Below, piece after piece: positions 35,375-47,528 of a stretch of 64,000 bases of DNA. This DNA comes from Dactylonectria macrodidyma. Taxonomy: Eukaryota; Ascomycota; Sordariomycetes; Hypocreales; Nectriaceae. Position 1 is the first letter of the stretch, and each line of letters opens with the position of its first letter. The translations under genes and the position numbers were made by a program. Below the pieces are notes generated by a model, which was not told where the DNA came from, did no database searches, and worked only from the letters and a program-made list of their open reading frames with translations. The stretch covers positions 4,216,001-4,280,000 of the forward strand of contig JAGMUV010000003.1 of assembly GCA_020744425.1 (NCBI GenBank). Reading direction: 5' to 3'.

Positions 35375-35983
35375 GGCAGCCTTGATGATGGGGACGATTC
35401 GCAGCCAAAGCCCAATCAGACCAGCCGATGAAAGCACTCTATCCAGGAGGATTCCTGGCTAGACAATAAGAGGTGCTAGGGAATGTGAGGTTGGGGCTTG
35501 CTATACCCTGGGGAATGGGATGATATTTTCGGCGTCTCGCGACTCGGTTATTCCGTTTCTTTTTGTGACTGTTGCTTAGTGATGATCGTTCTCGGATGGA
35601 ACTTATTAATGCCGATATGGTGGCTAATTGACGAACCAATCGCTCCTTTGCTACTTGCCGCTGGTGGAGATCAAGGTTGGCGCCAAGGACATATTCCGAA
35701 CCCGTGCTCCGAGTTAGTTGTCCGAATTTTGGCATATTCCGAAGCCCGAGCACCGATTCATCGTCTCCACTGCTGAGTTGCAACGGAGCTGAAAGTATAG
35801 ATGCCCGGACTTTCCACATATCGGACAAGGAGGACAAGTTTCATTGTCCGTGGTAAATCGAGATCTATCGGCTAATATGTCAAATAATGTTAAATAATGT
35901 CAATTTCACCGCTATTTAAAAGTTGTCCAGCTCTATCCTGCTTCACAACTCGGTGATACGTGCCCACGGCACTCGCCTACACA
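35375..35983. promoter_or_regulatory. Divergent intergenic region
   Basis: 610 bp shared by the Zn2Cys6 gene (minus) and the DUF7730-like gene (plus). A TTAAATAATGTCAA-like AT-rich block lies at 35878-35905 before the plus-strand ATG at 35984. No further site can be assigned. Confidence 0.4.
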
Positions 35984-36841
35984 ATGACATCTACTTATCC
36001 ATGCAACCAATCTCCCCCAATGGCTCAACGGCTTACATTTCTGACTCTGCCCGTTGAAATCCGACTAAACATCTATACTTGGGTGCATGCGGGTCATCCC
36101 GTTGAGCATGCGCAACTAGACCCAGGCTACCCCACTCCCCCAAGGACGATATATCTCACAAAACCCATTGGCGCGAAACCATTGCCGCAACTTGAATCTA
36201 TTCAACTCTTATCAGATGGCAATGTTCGATGTAAAGGTTCGGCCGCAACGGAACAGAAAACACATATACTACTCCGCCAAGACCGGCCACTCTCCCGAAT
36301 ACCAACATCACTCTTGGTGGTAAATAGACAAGTATATCTAGAAGCGAAAAGTATTCCTTTTCGGGAAAACGAATTCGCCTTCGTTAATTGGTTCTCATCT
36401 GGTTTGTCATTAGCAAACGCATTTGTTCCCATATTAGCACCATGGCAGCAGGCACTTGTGCGTTTTGCCCGACTCGAAGCGTTTGCAACCGACTTCCAAG
36501 AAAACGGACATGAGAATTGGGATAATATCTGTCGCTTATTATCACCGGGACTCTGGGGATTGCGGATACGGATCCAGGGGGAAAACACACCACCTGTTTC
36601 CTTGGATCCAGTAAGCAAAAGAAAATTTGCTATGCCCGAGTCCTCCTGGAGATGTATAGGCCGCGCAGTGGCGGAGATGCAAGCGTTGAGATGGCTTGAA
36701 ATAGAGCTGAATATTGCATCGTGGTCCAATGCCCAAAAGATGGCATGGTGCAAGAAACTCGAGGGGCTTGTCAATGTGGCAAAGATTGAGACCAAAAGAG
36801 CCATTCGTGTGGTTTGTGTGGAAATGCAGGCGAGTCATTGA
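35984..36841 (+). CDS. F-box/DUF7730-like protein
   Basis: About 285 residues, one exon. The longer frame begins with GTG, so the first true ATG (MTSTYPCNQSPP) is used. The N-terminal motif LTFLTLPVEIRLNIYTWV is the F-box-like/2EXR helix pair found in a very large family of fungal proteins. It is followed by ILLVVNRQVYLEA-type sequence (SLLVVNRQVYLEAKSI), the family's second hallmark, then a C-terminal region with WRCIGRAVAEMQALRWLEIEL. Some relatives act as SCF-type substrate adaptors, but for this group the role is not established. Cytosolic or nuclear location is expected; there is no signal peptide. Confidence 0.78.
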   Translation: MTSTYPCNQSPPMAQRLTFLTLPVEIRLNIYTWVHAGHPVEHAQLDPGYPTPPRTIYLTKPIGAKPLPQLESIQLLSDGNVRCKGSAATEQKTHILLRQDRPLSRIPTSLLVVNRQVYLEAKSIPFRENEFAFVNWFSSGLSLANAFVPILAPWQQALVRFARLEAFATDFQENGHENWDNICRLLSPGLWGLRIRIQGENTPPVSLDPVSKRKFAMPESSWRCIGRAVAEMQALRWLEIELNIASWSNAQKMAWCKKLEGLVNVAKIETKRAIRVVCVEMQASH

Positions 36842-36963
36842 GCCGTTTGTAATCATTAATCTATCTCATAGTCTGACGAAATCGCGAAGATACTACATGA
36901 CCTTAATACAATATGCGAGTTCATATTTCCTTTCTCAAGAACCGAATATTCTCTGTGTTTGTT

Positions 36964-39074
36964 TTACAGTTGATTGAAGTCAAACATGGGAGTGTCGTTA
37001 CACGTCGTTGTGCTACTGAAGTACTCCATCATGGCAACGTCACGGAACATTCTCTCGGAATCTTCTTCCTCGATGAACCAGGACAGCGGCTCCCAGAATA
37101 CCGGATCGTTGGATGCCATGGGCACAGACGGCGTTGAGTTCATTAATGGCGGCGCAGCAGCGGTTTGTGTGAGGTTGCTGTCGATGCCCTGAGGTTTGGC
37201 ATCATTTTCGTTGGTGGATTGGTGCTGTCGCCGCCGAATGTGGACTTTGCCCAGCAATGGAACTCTGATGCTCAAGCTGGTGTCGGTTCTATCGGTTTCG
37301 TTCTCGGAGAATAATCCAACGAGGGCGCGAATCGTGGGAATTGCTTGTCTTGCGTAGTCCGTATTGGGTTGGTCCAAGACAGCTTCCATCGTGTCAACGA
37401 CTTGTTGCACCAGGGCCTTAGTTTCCTCCGAGAGAGTTCCGGGCACGAATGGAGGCTCGGCTAATTCCGAGCTGAAGTCAATGAGCATCAATAAGACAAC
37501 CACGGTAAGGATCTGTAGGTCGAGGGGCCGCCTGAGAAAGAAGCCTCGAGGTAGCAGGGGCGAGAACTGGGCATACCTCCGGATCGCTCCGGAACATGCC
37601 TCCGTGCACTTTGCACGACTAGACATAGTCTCCGCAGACGTCACCGGTCGTAGGCTTAAGGTTGTATGCACTCTCATGGTAACGTAATGCTGATAGTACT
37701 GCATAACGACGTTAGGCAATGGCAATATCTCTTGTGACGTCGACAAGCCAGGTGCGGAAGCGGCCAGCTTGTGCAAGTCGCCGTCGAGCTTTGAGGTCTT
37801 TTCGTAGAGCTCCGTGTCAGAAAGATGTTTGCCTTGGGGGCCGAATATGTCTTCCAGCTCAACGGCAATATAGGACAACTGGTAAACGTAAGCAGGCAAG
37901 GATAGCTTTCCGTCGATGATGAGGCACTTTTCCTTCCGGGGATAGTGTCGCGTGGCAGAGGGGAAGGCGAAGCAGAGTGAGTTGAATTTGTCCATTGCGC
38001 ACAAACACTCCCACAGGGTTGTTTTACTGGCATCCGTAGAGTATTGCAGACCGAGAAGTTCCGATATTGCCAGGAGGCGGCGCAGCATAAGCCAGGCTTT
38101 CATGAAGTGGCCCTGAGCGTGGTGACTATACGCAATTTGATCACTCAGTAAACGCTTTGTTGAATAAGGAAGGCAGATCCTTACAGCCGCAGAAGGAGCA
38201 AGGTAGCCTGGACACCTTTGAAGTTGCTGGAGAAAATCTCTCGAGACACAACGGTCCTATCTACAGCTTCAGCAACAGCCTTGGAGAAGCTGGACGCATT
38301 CGCGGGCCATTTTGACGCGGAAGTGGGACTCATGGCCTCCCTCGGCATCTGCTCGACGGTGATGGCAAGCGAGAGAAGCCAGGCGGCGAGATCGACTGGG
38401 TCGACGGTTGGTCGCTTCATGTCGTCGTACTCCTCGAGGATCTCAGCGCCGACTTTGCTAATGCACTTGACGGGGACGACAATGTTGACGAATTCCTGCC
38501 ACCCATTTGTGTGTTCCGCGATGGCGGCCACGTCCTCCTTCGAGGGAATCAGCGGCTGCAGCGCGGCCCTGGCGATGTCGGAGAAGCGCGCCAGAGCCTT
38601 GAGGACGCGCGACTCCTCGATGCTGCCGGCGCCGCGGCTGTCGAAGCTGAGGAGGTTGTTGTTGAAGAGCGAGTTAAGATATGTCGGCGGCTCAATGTCC
38701 AGGACGTCGGAGATGTGCGACTCGGCGTCCGAGTCCGGATCGGAGCCCTCCGGGACCGGCCCGCGGACGACGGCCGGCGATGACGTCGTCTTCGGCCCGT
38801 GTCCCAGGTCCGACTCGAGGCCGTGGACGGCACTCGTCAGCCGGGCCAGCTGCTGCTCCAGGCGGGCGACGCGGTCTCTGTTAGACGATGATCGCCGCGT
38901 TGTGGTCGATGGCGACGAGTAGACCTGAGCTATACAGGCCGTGCCTCGCTCTTCGCATCGTCGACATGTCGCGTTGTGTTCTGACGTCCACGAGCAGGCG
39001 ACTTTGCGCCGGCGACACTCGGCGCACGACCTGGTACCTTTGCGAGGTCTTCGCGGGACTGTGTTGTCTGGCAT
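36964..39074 (-). CDS. Zn2Cys6 transcription factor
   Basis: Nuclear C6 zinc-cluster regulator of about 683 residues. Two exons: 39074-38185 and 38125-36964, with one 59-bp intron (GTAAGG...GTATAG). The N-terminal cluster reads GTRSCAECRRRKVACSW, then CRRCEERGTAC, with C-x2-C-x6-C spacing, preceded by basic residues. A leucine-rich coiled coil follows (RVARLEQQLARLTSAVHGLE, about residues 68-87). The long helical region with QGHFMKAWLMLRRLLAISELLGLQ and TLWECLCAMDKFNSLCF is a fungal_trans-type domain. The C terminus is acidic with FWEPLSWFIEEEDSE, a possible activation segment. It diverges from the DUF3112-like membrane gene, a possible target. Confidence 0.9.
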
Positions 39075-39631
39075 GGCGGGCTTTATGCGTTAGATTTGGT
39101 GCTCCACATGGCAGCTCCTATTATGCCCTCCTCCGCGGATATCTATCTTGGTTCCGGGTCCGATATAGGGGCATGCACAAGGAAAATGGAAGCGGCATCA
39201 ACTCACTTGGCAACATGAACTCATGGAGGAGAAATGTTACGGATGCTCAGTCCATGGCCAATGGGAGACGAGTGGATTCCGACAGTCTGCATCATGGCAT
39301 AGGAGGGTGCCGCTAGCACTATCAGGGGTACCTAGTCTAGCCCATTAGCCGCGTGGTAGTAAGCGGATTGTGGACACCCTACATGTAGCTCTGATTAGTA
39401 CCTTCGCTCGTCCTCGGACATCTTTTTCGTCCGCGGACATGTTGGTCGTCCGAGATGAGTTGAGATACAAGCCAATATCAGCCACCAAAACTCCATTATA
39501 AACCCCAAGTTCCCTCGGGGAATGGGCGCTAATGGATCGGTTTACCAACAGCTCAATCGAGTCGTAGACTTGTTCATCACGCTCCTTTGGTACCCAGCCA
39601 GTCGGCTTCGAGCCCACCGAACATTGTCAGT
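39075..39631. promoter_or_regulatory. Divergent intergenic region
   Basis: 557 bp between the Zn2Cys6 gene (minus) and the DUF3112-like gene (plus). Two similar short words, GTCCTCGGACAT-like and GTCCGCGGACAT-like, lie near 39412-39440. They are inverted CGG/CCG-type pairs of the kind C6 factors bind (inference). Confidence 0.4.
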
Positions 39632-40628
39632 ATGTCGTCTTTGACAGGAGGAGTAAGTTCTACCTTTTCCACCGCATTCCCCGATATTTTTTACACAAAA
39701 TGTGAGTGGCAAATATACTAACCTTCTCCTCTAGAACGCCGTTGTTGGCGGCGTCCCAACCGTCTCTCTCGACGTCCCCATCCTCTCAGTCCTCATCGCC
39801 CTCTTCGCCGCTGGCTCTGCCACCAACATCGCCCTATACTCGCGCAACCGCAAACGCGGCCACAAGTTCCTCATGTCGCTTTTCCTGCACGGCTTCTGCA
39901 TCGTCCGCGTTCTCACCTGCAGCATGCGCATCGCCTGGGCCACCCAGCCGACCAACAAGGACCTGGCCATCGCCGCCCAGGTCTTCAACAACGCCGGCAT
40001 CATCATCATCTACATCTTCAACTTGATCTTTTCGCAGCGGATTCTTCGCGCGCTTCAGCCGGGCTTGGGATGGCATCCCGCGTTGGGGGTGGCGTTTAAG
40101 GCGTTTTATGGCTGTATTGTGGCTTGCTTGATCATGGGTATCACTGCGCTCATCCTGATCGTCACATCTACCAACCCATCAACACTATCAGCATGCCACG
40201 ATATCCAAATGTTTTCCGTCACCTTCCTCCTCATCATGACAATTCTTCCATTGTTTGTCCTTGCCGCCGCCTACCTCCTCCCCGATCATAAGGACAAGGA
40301 GACATTCGGCCACGGCCCCATGTCTACCAAAGTACTCATCGTCATTATCTCTACTTGCCTGAGCATCATTATTGCTGGGTATAAGGCCGGCACAGCATGG
40401 GATCCCCGACCACTCAGTAACCCCGGCTGGTTTGACGAAAAGCCCGCCTACTATGTCTTTGGCTTCACGCTCGAAGTTATTGTTTTGTGGATGTTAATTC
40501 TCAGTCGCATCGACCTGCGGTTCCATGTTCCCAACGGATCAAAAGGACCAGGCGACTACTCTCAAACTATTGAGCTTAGTTCAGTGATCAGTGAGGAAAC
40601 CAAGCGTCCATGTACTCAGAGTGAGTAA
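39632..40628 (+). CDS. DUF3112-like seven-helix membrane protein
   Basis: Integral membrane protein of about 304 residues. A 21-nt first exon (39632-39652, MSSLTGG) is joined across an 82-bp intron to 39735-40628. After splicing the N terminus runs GGNAVVGGVPTVSLDVPILS directly into helix 1 (VLIALFAAGSATNIALY). About seven hydrophobic segments follow, including SLFLHGFCIVRVLTCSMRIA, NNAGIIIIYIFNLIF, VTFLLIMTILPLFVLAAAYL and VLIVIISTCLSIIIA. The RRGHKF-type loop (RKRGHKFLMS) and R-x-x-x-C-S/V-x-R-I-A-W pattern match what I recall of the fungal DUF3112 family. Biochemical role unknown. A serine-rich cytosolic tail ends the protein. Confidence 0.85.
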
Positions 40629-40894
40629 ATATTAGTTGCTGGTTAGGAGTATAAGGCTTAATCAAAGCGTGTATAACATCGTACCGTCTGGGTGGTAATA
40701 TAGACATGGGATAAACTAATACAGGCAGGTTCTGAGAACAGATTGCATATGGAGCGTCTCCCAAAGGTCGAGCAAGTCTCAACTCAATAGATAACATTTT
40801 ATTTGTCGTCATACCTGGATATCGTAGAGTGCATATGACATGACCCGCGTAAACATGCCGATGTTGCTAATCTCGCTCAAGCAGATCATCCGTA

Positions 40895-43231
40895 CTAATA
40901 GCCAACAGAGATGGCCTCGTCCAATACAGTAGCCATGCATGATCCCACAGCCCAAACATTGCGTTCTTTCCAAAACCACGAAACTGCCTTTGTAAAGCAG
41001 TTCTCTCCCTCATCCGGCAAGCAAATGAGCGCTCCATTGGCGTTGCCCTGCTCATGATCTTGCTGCGGCCAGAGCACTTCCATAATTGAGTTGAATATCA
41101 CCACCGACGCTTCGTATCGCCTTTGTATGGGCGACTGAGATAGTTGCCTCGTGCGCACCTCGCCTGCCGCCCATCTGAGCGATCTCCAGATGGCGAGGAG
41201 AATCCTGTACGACGCCACTATTGACCACGGTGTCTCGTGCAGCGCTGCTTGCCGGTCCGTCAAGCGAATCGAGGACAGCGCTTCTATCGCTTCGTCGAGG
41301 ATGACGAGGATAGCATCATCCCCTGATATCGGACGCGACATGCACTGCTGCCCTCGTCTAGCACCAGCGTAGAGACCCAAGGTCAAGTGTGTGGCTGTTG
41401 CGAGGCCAGCGACAATACTGCTATCGACAATGCCACCTATGAGAAGGTCATCGGGCTTGTAGAGTGCTATTTTGACGGACAGCGTCATGCGCTCAATGGC
41501 AGTCCATATTGGCCTGTCTGATTCGTCGCAGGCCGTATTCCTTTTTGCAATGACTCCTAAAATGTGTCGCAGAGCCGCGCTGATCTGTTTGTTCTGGGAC
41601 TGTGTAAATATGTGAAATGCTGAGGGGTCTGCCAACCCTGGTGGGAACTGATAATAGCATCGTGTGAGATCTCGCACAAACGAGTCAATATTAGTCAAAA
41701 CAAAGAGAGTGGCAATTGGTGACGCTGACAAGGCCGCAAGAAGCGACGGGCTCGCAACTTCAGACATGATAGACTGCATGGCCAGCGTTAGCGATCTTGA
41801 AGCAGGGCAAGGAAACCCAAGAGACTCGTCGAGTTCCAGCAGCGATGCAAATTGAAATTCGCCCTTGAGGCTCTCCAACCAAAGCATAGCCGTGTCCGCC
41901 TCCCACAACGATCTCGGCAGCGGGAGCTCCCAGTCGAGCTCTATAGGTGAGATCAAAGACCGGACGTTGCAGGGGGCTAGTATGTGGAAGTCGAGGAAGA
42001 GCAGCGTGTACATGGACAGCTTCATCGACTCTTCGTTAACGTACATAATCCACGAGGCCTGCAGCGCCTGCGCATCACCAGACTGGGATGCTTCGGCGCC
42101 AGCTTTGATCCATACTCGGGACACGGAAGTGGCGACGCTTTGCTTGAGAAGGCCGAGGTCTTGGGCGGCCTGTGGTGGAGATGTTAGTTGTGAAATTCCA
42201 CATGCTTCTTATAAGATCAGGATCGTTCTTACGTCTACTAGTGAGCGCAGCATGATCTTTGCCTTGCCGTACCGAGCAGCACCACCCATGTAGGCACCGT
42301 ATATGATGTGCAACAACCAAGCCTGCATGATCCAGGTCCTTCGCAATTCTCTCCAGTCTGTCCCTACCTAAACAAGGAGAGTGTTAGTGAAATATCTCCA
42401 GGTGCGAACCCGACAAAGAAGATGGCACGTACAAGTCGACTCAGCTCCTTGCGCCCGGCATCCCAAAGGCCTTGACTCCACTGGACACAGTTGGCGGCAT
42501 CTTCTTCGGGGAGCGTGTGAGCTGTGTACAGGCTTCCTATGGCGGCAATGATATCTCGAAGCAGCCGCGGGGTATCGTCGCCTATGGTTGGGCGATGAAG
42601 CAGCGGGAACGATGAGTGAAAATACTCAAAGTACGCAGCAATATAGGCCGATTGAGTAGCCGGATCTTCTCTAGAGCTGTCGATCACGGTCAGAATAATG
42701 AGTCGTCGATGTATTCGATGAGACTATTCATCAGACAGGATGATGGGGATGGGAAACGCACCGAGTACTTGATGCATGCTCCGACGGTGACGGCCCTCTC
42801 AAAACAGCCACGGGACTCGATCCGTTCTCGGCCACAAGTCCCGGATCGACGACGACTCCATCTGAGAGAGCAAGCGGACTAAACGACGGTATCGGCGGAG
42901 TCGTCGGCGACGCAGCGTTATCCATGATGCCCTCGCCACCATTCACTCGATCGCCAGACACAGCTGGCCTGCCGATGCGGCCCGAACATCTCCGCGTGTG
43001 TCGCTTACACACGTCGCGTCTTGAAAATCTGGTCTGGCAGTAGAGACACTCAAAAGGGCGTCGGCTATCATCTCCGTGTCCTATGCACCAGAGTCAGCTT
43101 GGCTCCTGGATTCTCATTCCCCCCTCCGGACTTATCGAATACGTACTTGACCGTCGGTGGCGTTCCAGGTTCTCGTTGCGGGTGAATGTCTGTGAGCACT
43201 CGCTGCATGAAAAGGGCCTCGACGAGCTCAT
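40895..43231 (-). CDS. Double C2H2 zinc-finger plus fungal_trans transcription factor
   Basis: Nuclear regulator of about 685 residues in five exons: 43231-43147, 43080-42762, 42676-42433, 42367-42233, 42169-40895. Two fingers open the protein. The first is FSCSECSQTFTRNENLERH, completed by RRSRH across intron 1 (Cys9, Cys12, His25, His30). The second is FECLYCQTRFSRRDVCKRH, ending in Cys (Cys40, Cys43, His56, Cys60). A Pro/Ser linker follows, then a fungal-specific regulatory domain from about residue 140 (YFEYFHSSFPLLHRPT is its typical start). Relatives with this architecture regulate carbon use or secondary metabolism. No Zn2Cys6 cluster is present. All introns (54-85 bp) have GT/AG ends and preserve frame. 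Confidence 0.88.
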
Positions 43232-43779
43232 CTTGGGCGAGCGTCTTCAATCTAGAAAGAGTGAGGTTTTATTGGTGAATGTGTAGGTAACCGCGCAATC
43301 GCCGCCTCGAATCGAGGTGGGTTCTCTTGAGTCGCGTGCGGAGCGCTGACTCATCCGCTTCTGGGCTAGTATAGCATCCACCCTCTCTGGAGTCTTGATA
43401 GTGAGATTCCTCCCACTTGCTTGTGAGGCCTCACGATAGCTTCACTGAAGCATGGTGTAACGGAACGTCTTGGTACGTCCCTGCCGCAGAATATTGTGAA
43501 ATCTCCTCTCAGACCCGTCCCGTCATGAACTACTGTTAATCCATGAAGAGTAGCCAAGTCAATCTTCCGGGGCCCGGCTGAAGTGCGTACCGTTTCTTAA
43601 ATCCTCGGTGGCCATTCTAGACTAAATCTTGTCGACACCATGGTAGTTATGATTCGGGTTGCTCATACCCTTCATACTGCGCCGTCGCCACAAGCGTGTT
43701 GTAGAAGTTCATCATGAAACGTTGAGAATACAACTCACAGTGCTGAAGGCTGCGTGACGTAATTTGGACGCCCTAAATT

Positions 43780-44716
43780 TCTTAAGGTTGGATTTATCCA
43801 TGTCTTCCAAGTGAAAAAGCAGCAGAGTCCAGTCAGGAAATGGTGTGTCTTCAATTGCAGCCTCCATTTTCTGCAAAAGACATCGACTTGGTAGCTACAT
43901 CGAAAGGAACGGATAATGTCTCCATTTAGGCCCTTTATATCAGTGGTAACAACATATCAATTACCAGGTACTATTTCCCCTTATCTTGTTGGCTTTGCCG
44001 AACAACCGCATATACCACACCCAGAACCACTGTCCGAGCTCGTCATTATTTTCATCCACCATGAGCAAGGGGAGCTCCACCGGTGCGCCTTGCGACACGG
44101 GCTCAATCGCATGACTTTTTGATAGCGAAACATCTCCGAGCTTAATGCCGAGCTCATTGACCTCATCTCCAGTCCAGATTCCTCCCCTGCCCTAGTTGGG
44201 CAAGAATTACGTACCAGGATGCTACAGCAAGATCACCTTCTCAGAGAATCCACTTTCCCCATCATTTGCTCCAGTCTCTCCAGTCATGAACCTGGGGAAG
44301 GCTAGATCCAAACTGTCATCCGCGGCGGACGGATGGGCTTGGGGAAGCGTGAACCGATTACAGGTCCAGGGTATTGAAGAGGCCTAGACTGATATGTCCT
44401 GGAGTTCATGATGCCATTTGTGAACCCACATAAACCAGCTTTTGAAGTCGATATCATAATCAATGGCCACAATCAGACTAAACTGATACGCTGCAGCCGT
44501 TATCAGCTCAATAAGTATGTTTGAAGCTGGTGTTTCCACGTCTGACCCAGTTATGATAGCTTCAGATTGCTGTTTCTGAGGTCGCAGCGCATCAAGAACC
44601 CCGGCGACAAAGGAAGCTAGACTTGGGGAAAATGATACCAGACACGGATAAGGACTGAACTTGGCGAAAGCGTCATCTTGGACACCTGTCCAACGGAGGC
44701 CCAAGCCTCTGGTCAA
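43780..44716 (-). pseudogene. Possible degraded multi-exon gene
   Basis: Three coding-looking minus-strand pieces lie in order. (1) 44716-44384, with SNILIELITAAAYQFSLIV and FKSWFMWVHKWHHELQ, open to a TAG. (2) About 44195-43970, with GDEVNELGIKLGDVSLSKSH, VELPLLMVDENNDELGQWF and VWYMRLFGKANK. (3) 43867-43742, after a TTTTGCAG acceptor, with EDTPFPDWTLLLFHLEDMDK and NLKKFRASKLRHAAFST, ending at a GTGAGT donor. The pieces look protein-like and piece 3 has good splice signals. I could not join them in a consistent frame or find a start, so this may be a decayed gene or two genes. Family not recognised. Confidence 0.3.
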
Positions 44717-45469
44717 CCGCGAGGTGCATTACTCGACCAACCTCCACATGGCCACCGCTAGTACGAATCAGGGATTGAGGCATGACAGCCCTCCACCTAG
44801 TGTGGTGGAGCTCCACATGGTGCTTGTCATGGATGTTCCATGGCGTATCATGGATACTGCGGAGGGTAAAAGGAACAACTACCGTCATATTCAGCTCGAA
44901 ATACTTAGGTAGGGGTATCGCCTCCTTACGGAACATCATGCCGAAGACTTAGTGCCACACCAGTTCCATCCCCTCGGTCACATACGCCCACCTGACAGCT
45001 TCGGTGAACGAACCGCTGTGGAGGTTCAAGTGGAGGCCGATGGCCCGAAGCATGCAAGCGGGGGTGGAGCGCCACATCGAGTCTCGCTTTAGCTGTCCAG
45101 CACGGACAGCTGAGATAACTGGTTCTGGACTCTTCAACCCGTACATGACGAGTCAGAAGCGGACCGGGATATCGAAATCTGGGGGCGGGGACCTGCAGAT
45201 AAGCCCCAGGGTACTGGGTACTCTCCATCTGGCATCTACACACCGATAGAGATGCGGTAAACTAGGGCCATCCAGACATCAGTCGACTCAGGGTTACGCC
45301 GGCCTTGGGAGAAAAGGAGGATAAAACGTAGACCTCTCGCCTCCTGAAGATTTTTGCTTCTATCAGACTCGACACCACCACCGGTTTCTGTCTCTTACCT
45401 CTCCACGTCCTTTACTTCTCAACTCCCATACAGAGCCCTCACCACTGAGGATATACACATATATCCACA
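44717..45469. other. Upstream region of the MFS gene
   Basis: No gene supported. A 12-bp palindrome GTGGAGCTCCAC lies near 44807-44818. The last 100 bp before 45470 are pyrimidine-rich (CTCTTACCTCTCC-like), and a GGATAAAAC word near 45320 may act as a TATA element. Confidence 0.4.
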
Positions 45470-47071
45470 ATGTCTGAAGGCAAAGACAAAATGGCCCTAC
45501 AGGACGGCGGCGACGTGATCCGCACGCCGACCGACGTGGCCGAGGGAGCCTTCGAGAAGCCGAACGCTACAGACGCCGACCCTGCGCTCGCCTTTACTGG
45601 CGGCGAGAACGTCGAGTTCACCCCCGAAGAGGAGAGGAGCGTGCTGCGCAAGATCGACTGGGCGCTGATGCCGCTGCTGTGCTGGATCTACGCGCTGCAG
45701 TTTGCCGACAAGACATCACTCAACTATGCATCGCTCATGGGTATTCGTGAGGACACCAAGCTGAACCCCGATAGCCAAGAGTATAGCTGGGCCTCGAGCA
45801 TCTTTTACGCCGGATACATCTTGTGGGAGTAAGTTGAAGCCTGTGATTTATCATACTTGAAGGCTCTATACTGATCGCTGAACCGCAGGTTTCCCACCAC
45901 GTACCTTCTACGAGCCCTCCCTCTTGGCAAATACACGTCGGCAAACATCATCCTCTGGGGTGTTGTCTTGACTTGCCACGTCTTCGCCTTCAACTACGCC
46001 GGGCTTTTGAGCGTCCGCTTCTTCCTGGGCGCCCTCGAAGCCACCGTCACACCGGCCTTTGTCATTCTCGTCTCAGCCTGGTACCGACAGAACGAGCAAG
46101 CCAAGCGTATGGGATACTGGCTGAGCTGCAACGGTGTCGCCCTCTTGACTCTTGGACCCATTGCCTATGGCCTCTCAGGCGTTACCAGCAGCGCCCTAGC
46201 CACTTGGAGGATTCTTTACCTCGTTCTCGGTGTCCCTACTGTCATCACTGGCGCCTACTGCTGGTTCTACATGCCCGACAACCAGACCAACGCCAAATTC
46301 CTGACGCACCGCGAAAAGGTCATCGCCATTGAGCGCATCCGAGGCAACTTCCAGGGCATCGGTAGCCGCAAGTGGAAGTGGGATCAGTTCTTCGAGGCCT
46401 TCCGCGACCCCCGGACGTACCTCTACATCCTCTTCTCCTTGCTCATGAACATCCCCAACGGCGGTATCACCTCGTTTGGTTCCCTCGTCATCAACTCGTT
46501 CGGCTTCAGCAAGCGGCTCTCTCTGCTCCTCGGAATGCCCACTGGAATCGTTGATATCGTCTGCAAGCTGACCTTTACCTGGTTGTCCGACAAGTACCTC
46601 GACCGCACGCTGTTCGCCTTCATTGCCATCCTCATCCCCATGATTGGCGGCATCATGATGATCTTTATCCCGCTGACCGCCAAGGCCGGTTTGCTAGTCG
46701 GATACTACTTCATCGGCGCTGCCGGTTCCGCATGGTGCCTGGTCATGGTCATGATCTCTAACAACACTCTCGGTTACACCAAAAAGGCCACTGTCAACGG
46801 TGTCCAGATCCTCGCCTACGCCGCTGGCAACTGGATCGGCCCCCAGACCTTCCGAGCCAACGAAGCCCCCGAGTACTACCACGGAAAGATGATGGTGGCC
46901 GTCATGTACGGATGTGCCGCCCTCACGCTCGTGGCTCTTCGCGTCGTCAACATCTTGGAGAACAAGCGACGAGATAAAAAGGCAGCCGAGCAGCCCGAGG
47001 AGATTATCGAGGGCACTGAGTTCTTGGATCTGACGGATTTCCAGCAGCCTTCGTTCCGATACGTTCTCTAA
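45470..47071 (+). CDS. MFS transporter, anion:cation symporter (Dal5/allantoate permease) type
   Basis: Plasma-membrane proton symporter of about 513 residues, a normal size. Two exons: 45470-45828 and 45889-47071, with a 60-bp intron (GTAAGT...CCGCAG). The hydrophilic N terminus (about 65 residues, acidic) leads into KIDWALMPLLCWIYALQFAD and KTSLNYA, the conserved start of helix 1 in this group. Two halves of six helices are visible, separated by the loop after YCWFYMPDNQTNAKFLTHRE. RFFLGALEATVTPAFVILVS and QAKRMGYWLS follow the family pattern in helices 4-5. The substrate is probably a small organic anion such as allantoate, ureidosuccinate, a vitamin or a dipeptide, but cannot be fixed from sequence. 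There is no cluster context that narrows it. Confidence 0.93.
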
Positions 47072-47528
47072 GCGCAGTACGGAATCTCGACCGTCTGCTA
47101 TGGGGAGGATCGCTAGTTTAGCTGGTTGAAGGCTTGTTATAGTCTTTCTTCCCAGGGTTTTCTTCTGATTGTGGCAGGGGGTAGATTACTTAGCAACCTC
47201 GCCACCTTACTCTTAACAAGCATGTTTCTATGCTTCATGATCCACACGTACTGTGATCGTAGTGCAAGTGTAGTATCAGCGTAGTTCTATCTATTGAAGG
47301 GAGTTCTATATTAATTATGGCGTTACATCTCCTACTCTCTGTGGGTAGTCTTTGCCTCATCTATATTTCCTATATTAGTTAAGTTTGAATTCTAAAAACT
47401 ACCCGCCCAGATTATACTGTCCTTCGTCAATGTCATCCACCTCAGATATTCTCTTTATGTACACCTCTCCGTGTATGCGTCATGATTCCTTTTCAAGCAG
47501 CTCCACCGTCATGATGTAAGCCTGATTA
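47072..47528. other. Intergenic 3' region of the MFS gene
   Basis: AT-richer sequence with TATT/TTAA runs near 47300-47400, probably the MFS 3' untranslated region and spacer. No gene seen. Confidence 0.45.

Noticed and set aside
36202..36804. 200-codon minus-strand frame
   Set aside because: Antisense to the DUF7730-like gene, with no domain; the sense protein has the family motifs.
38218..38922. 234-codon plus-strand frame
   Set aside because: Antisense to the Zn2Cys6 gene's first exon; a GC-rich region gives long shadow frames.
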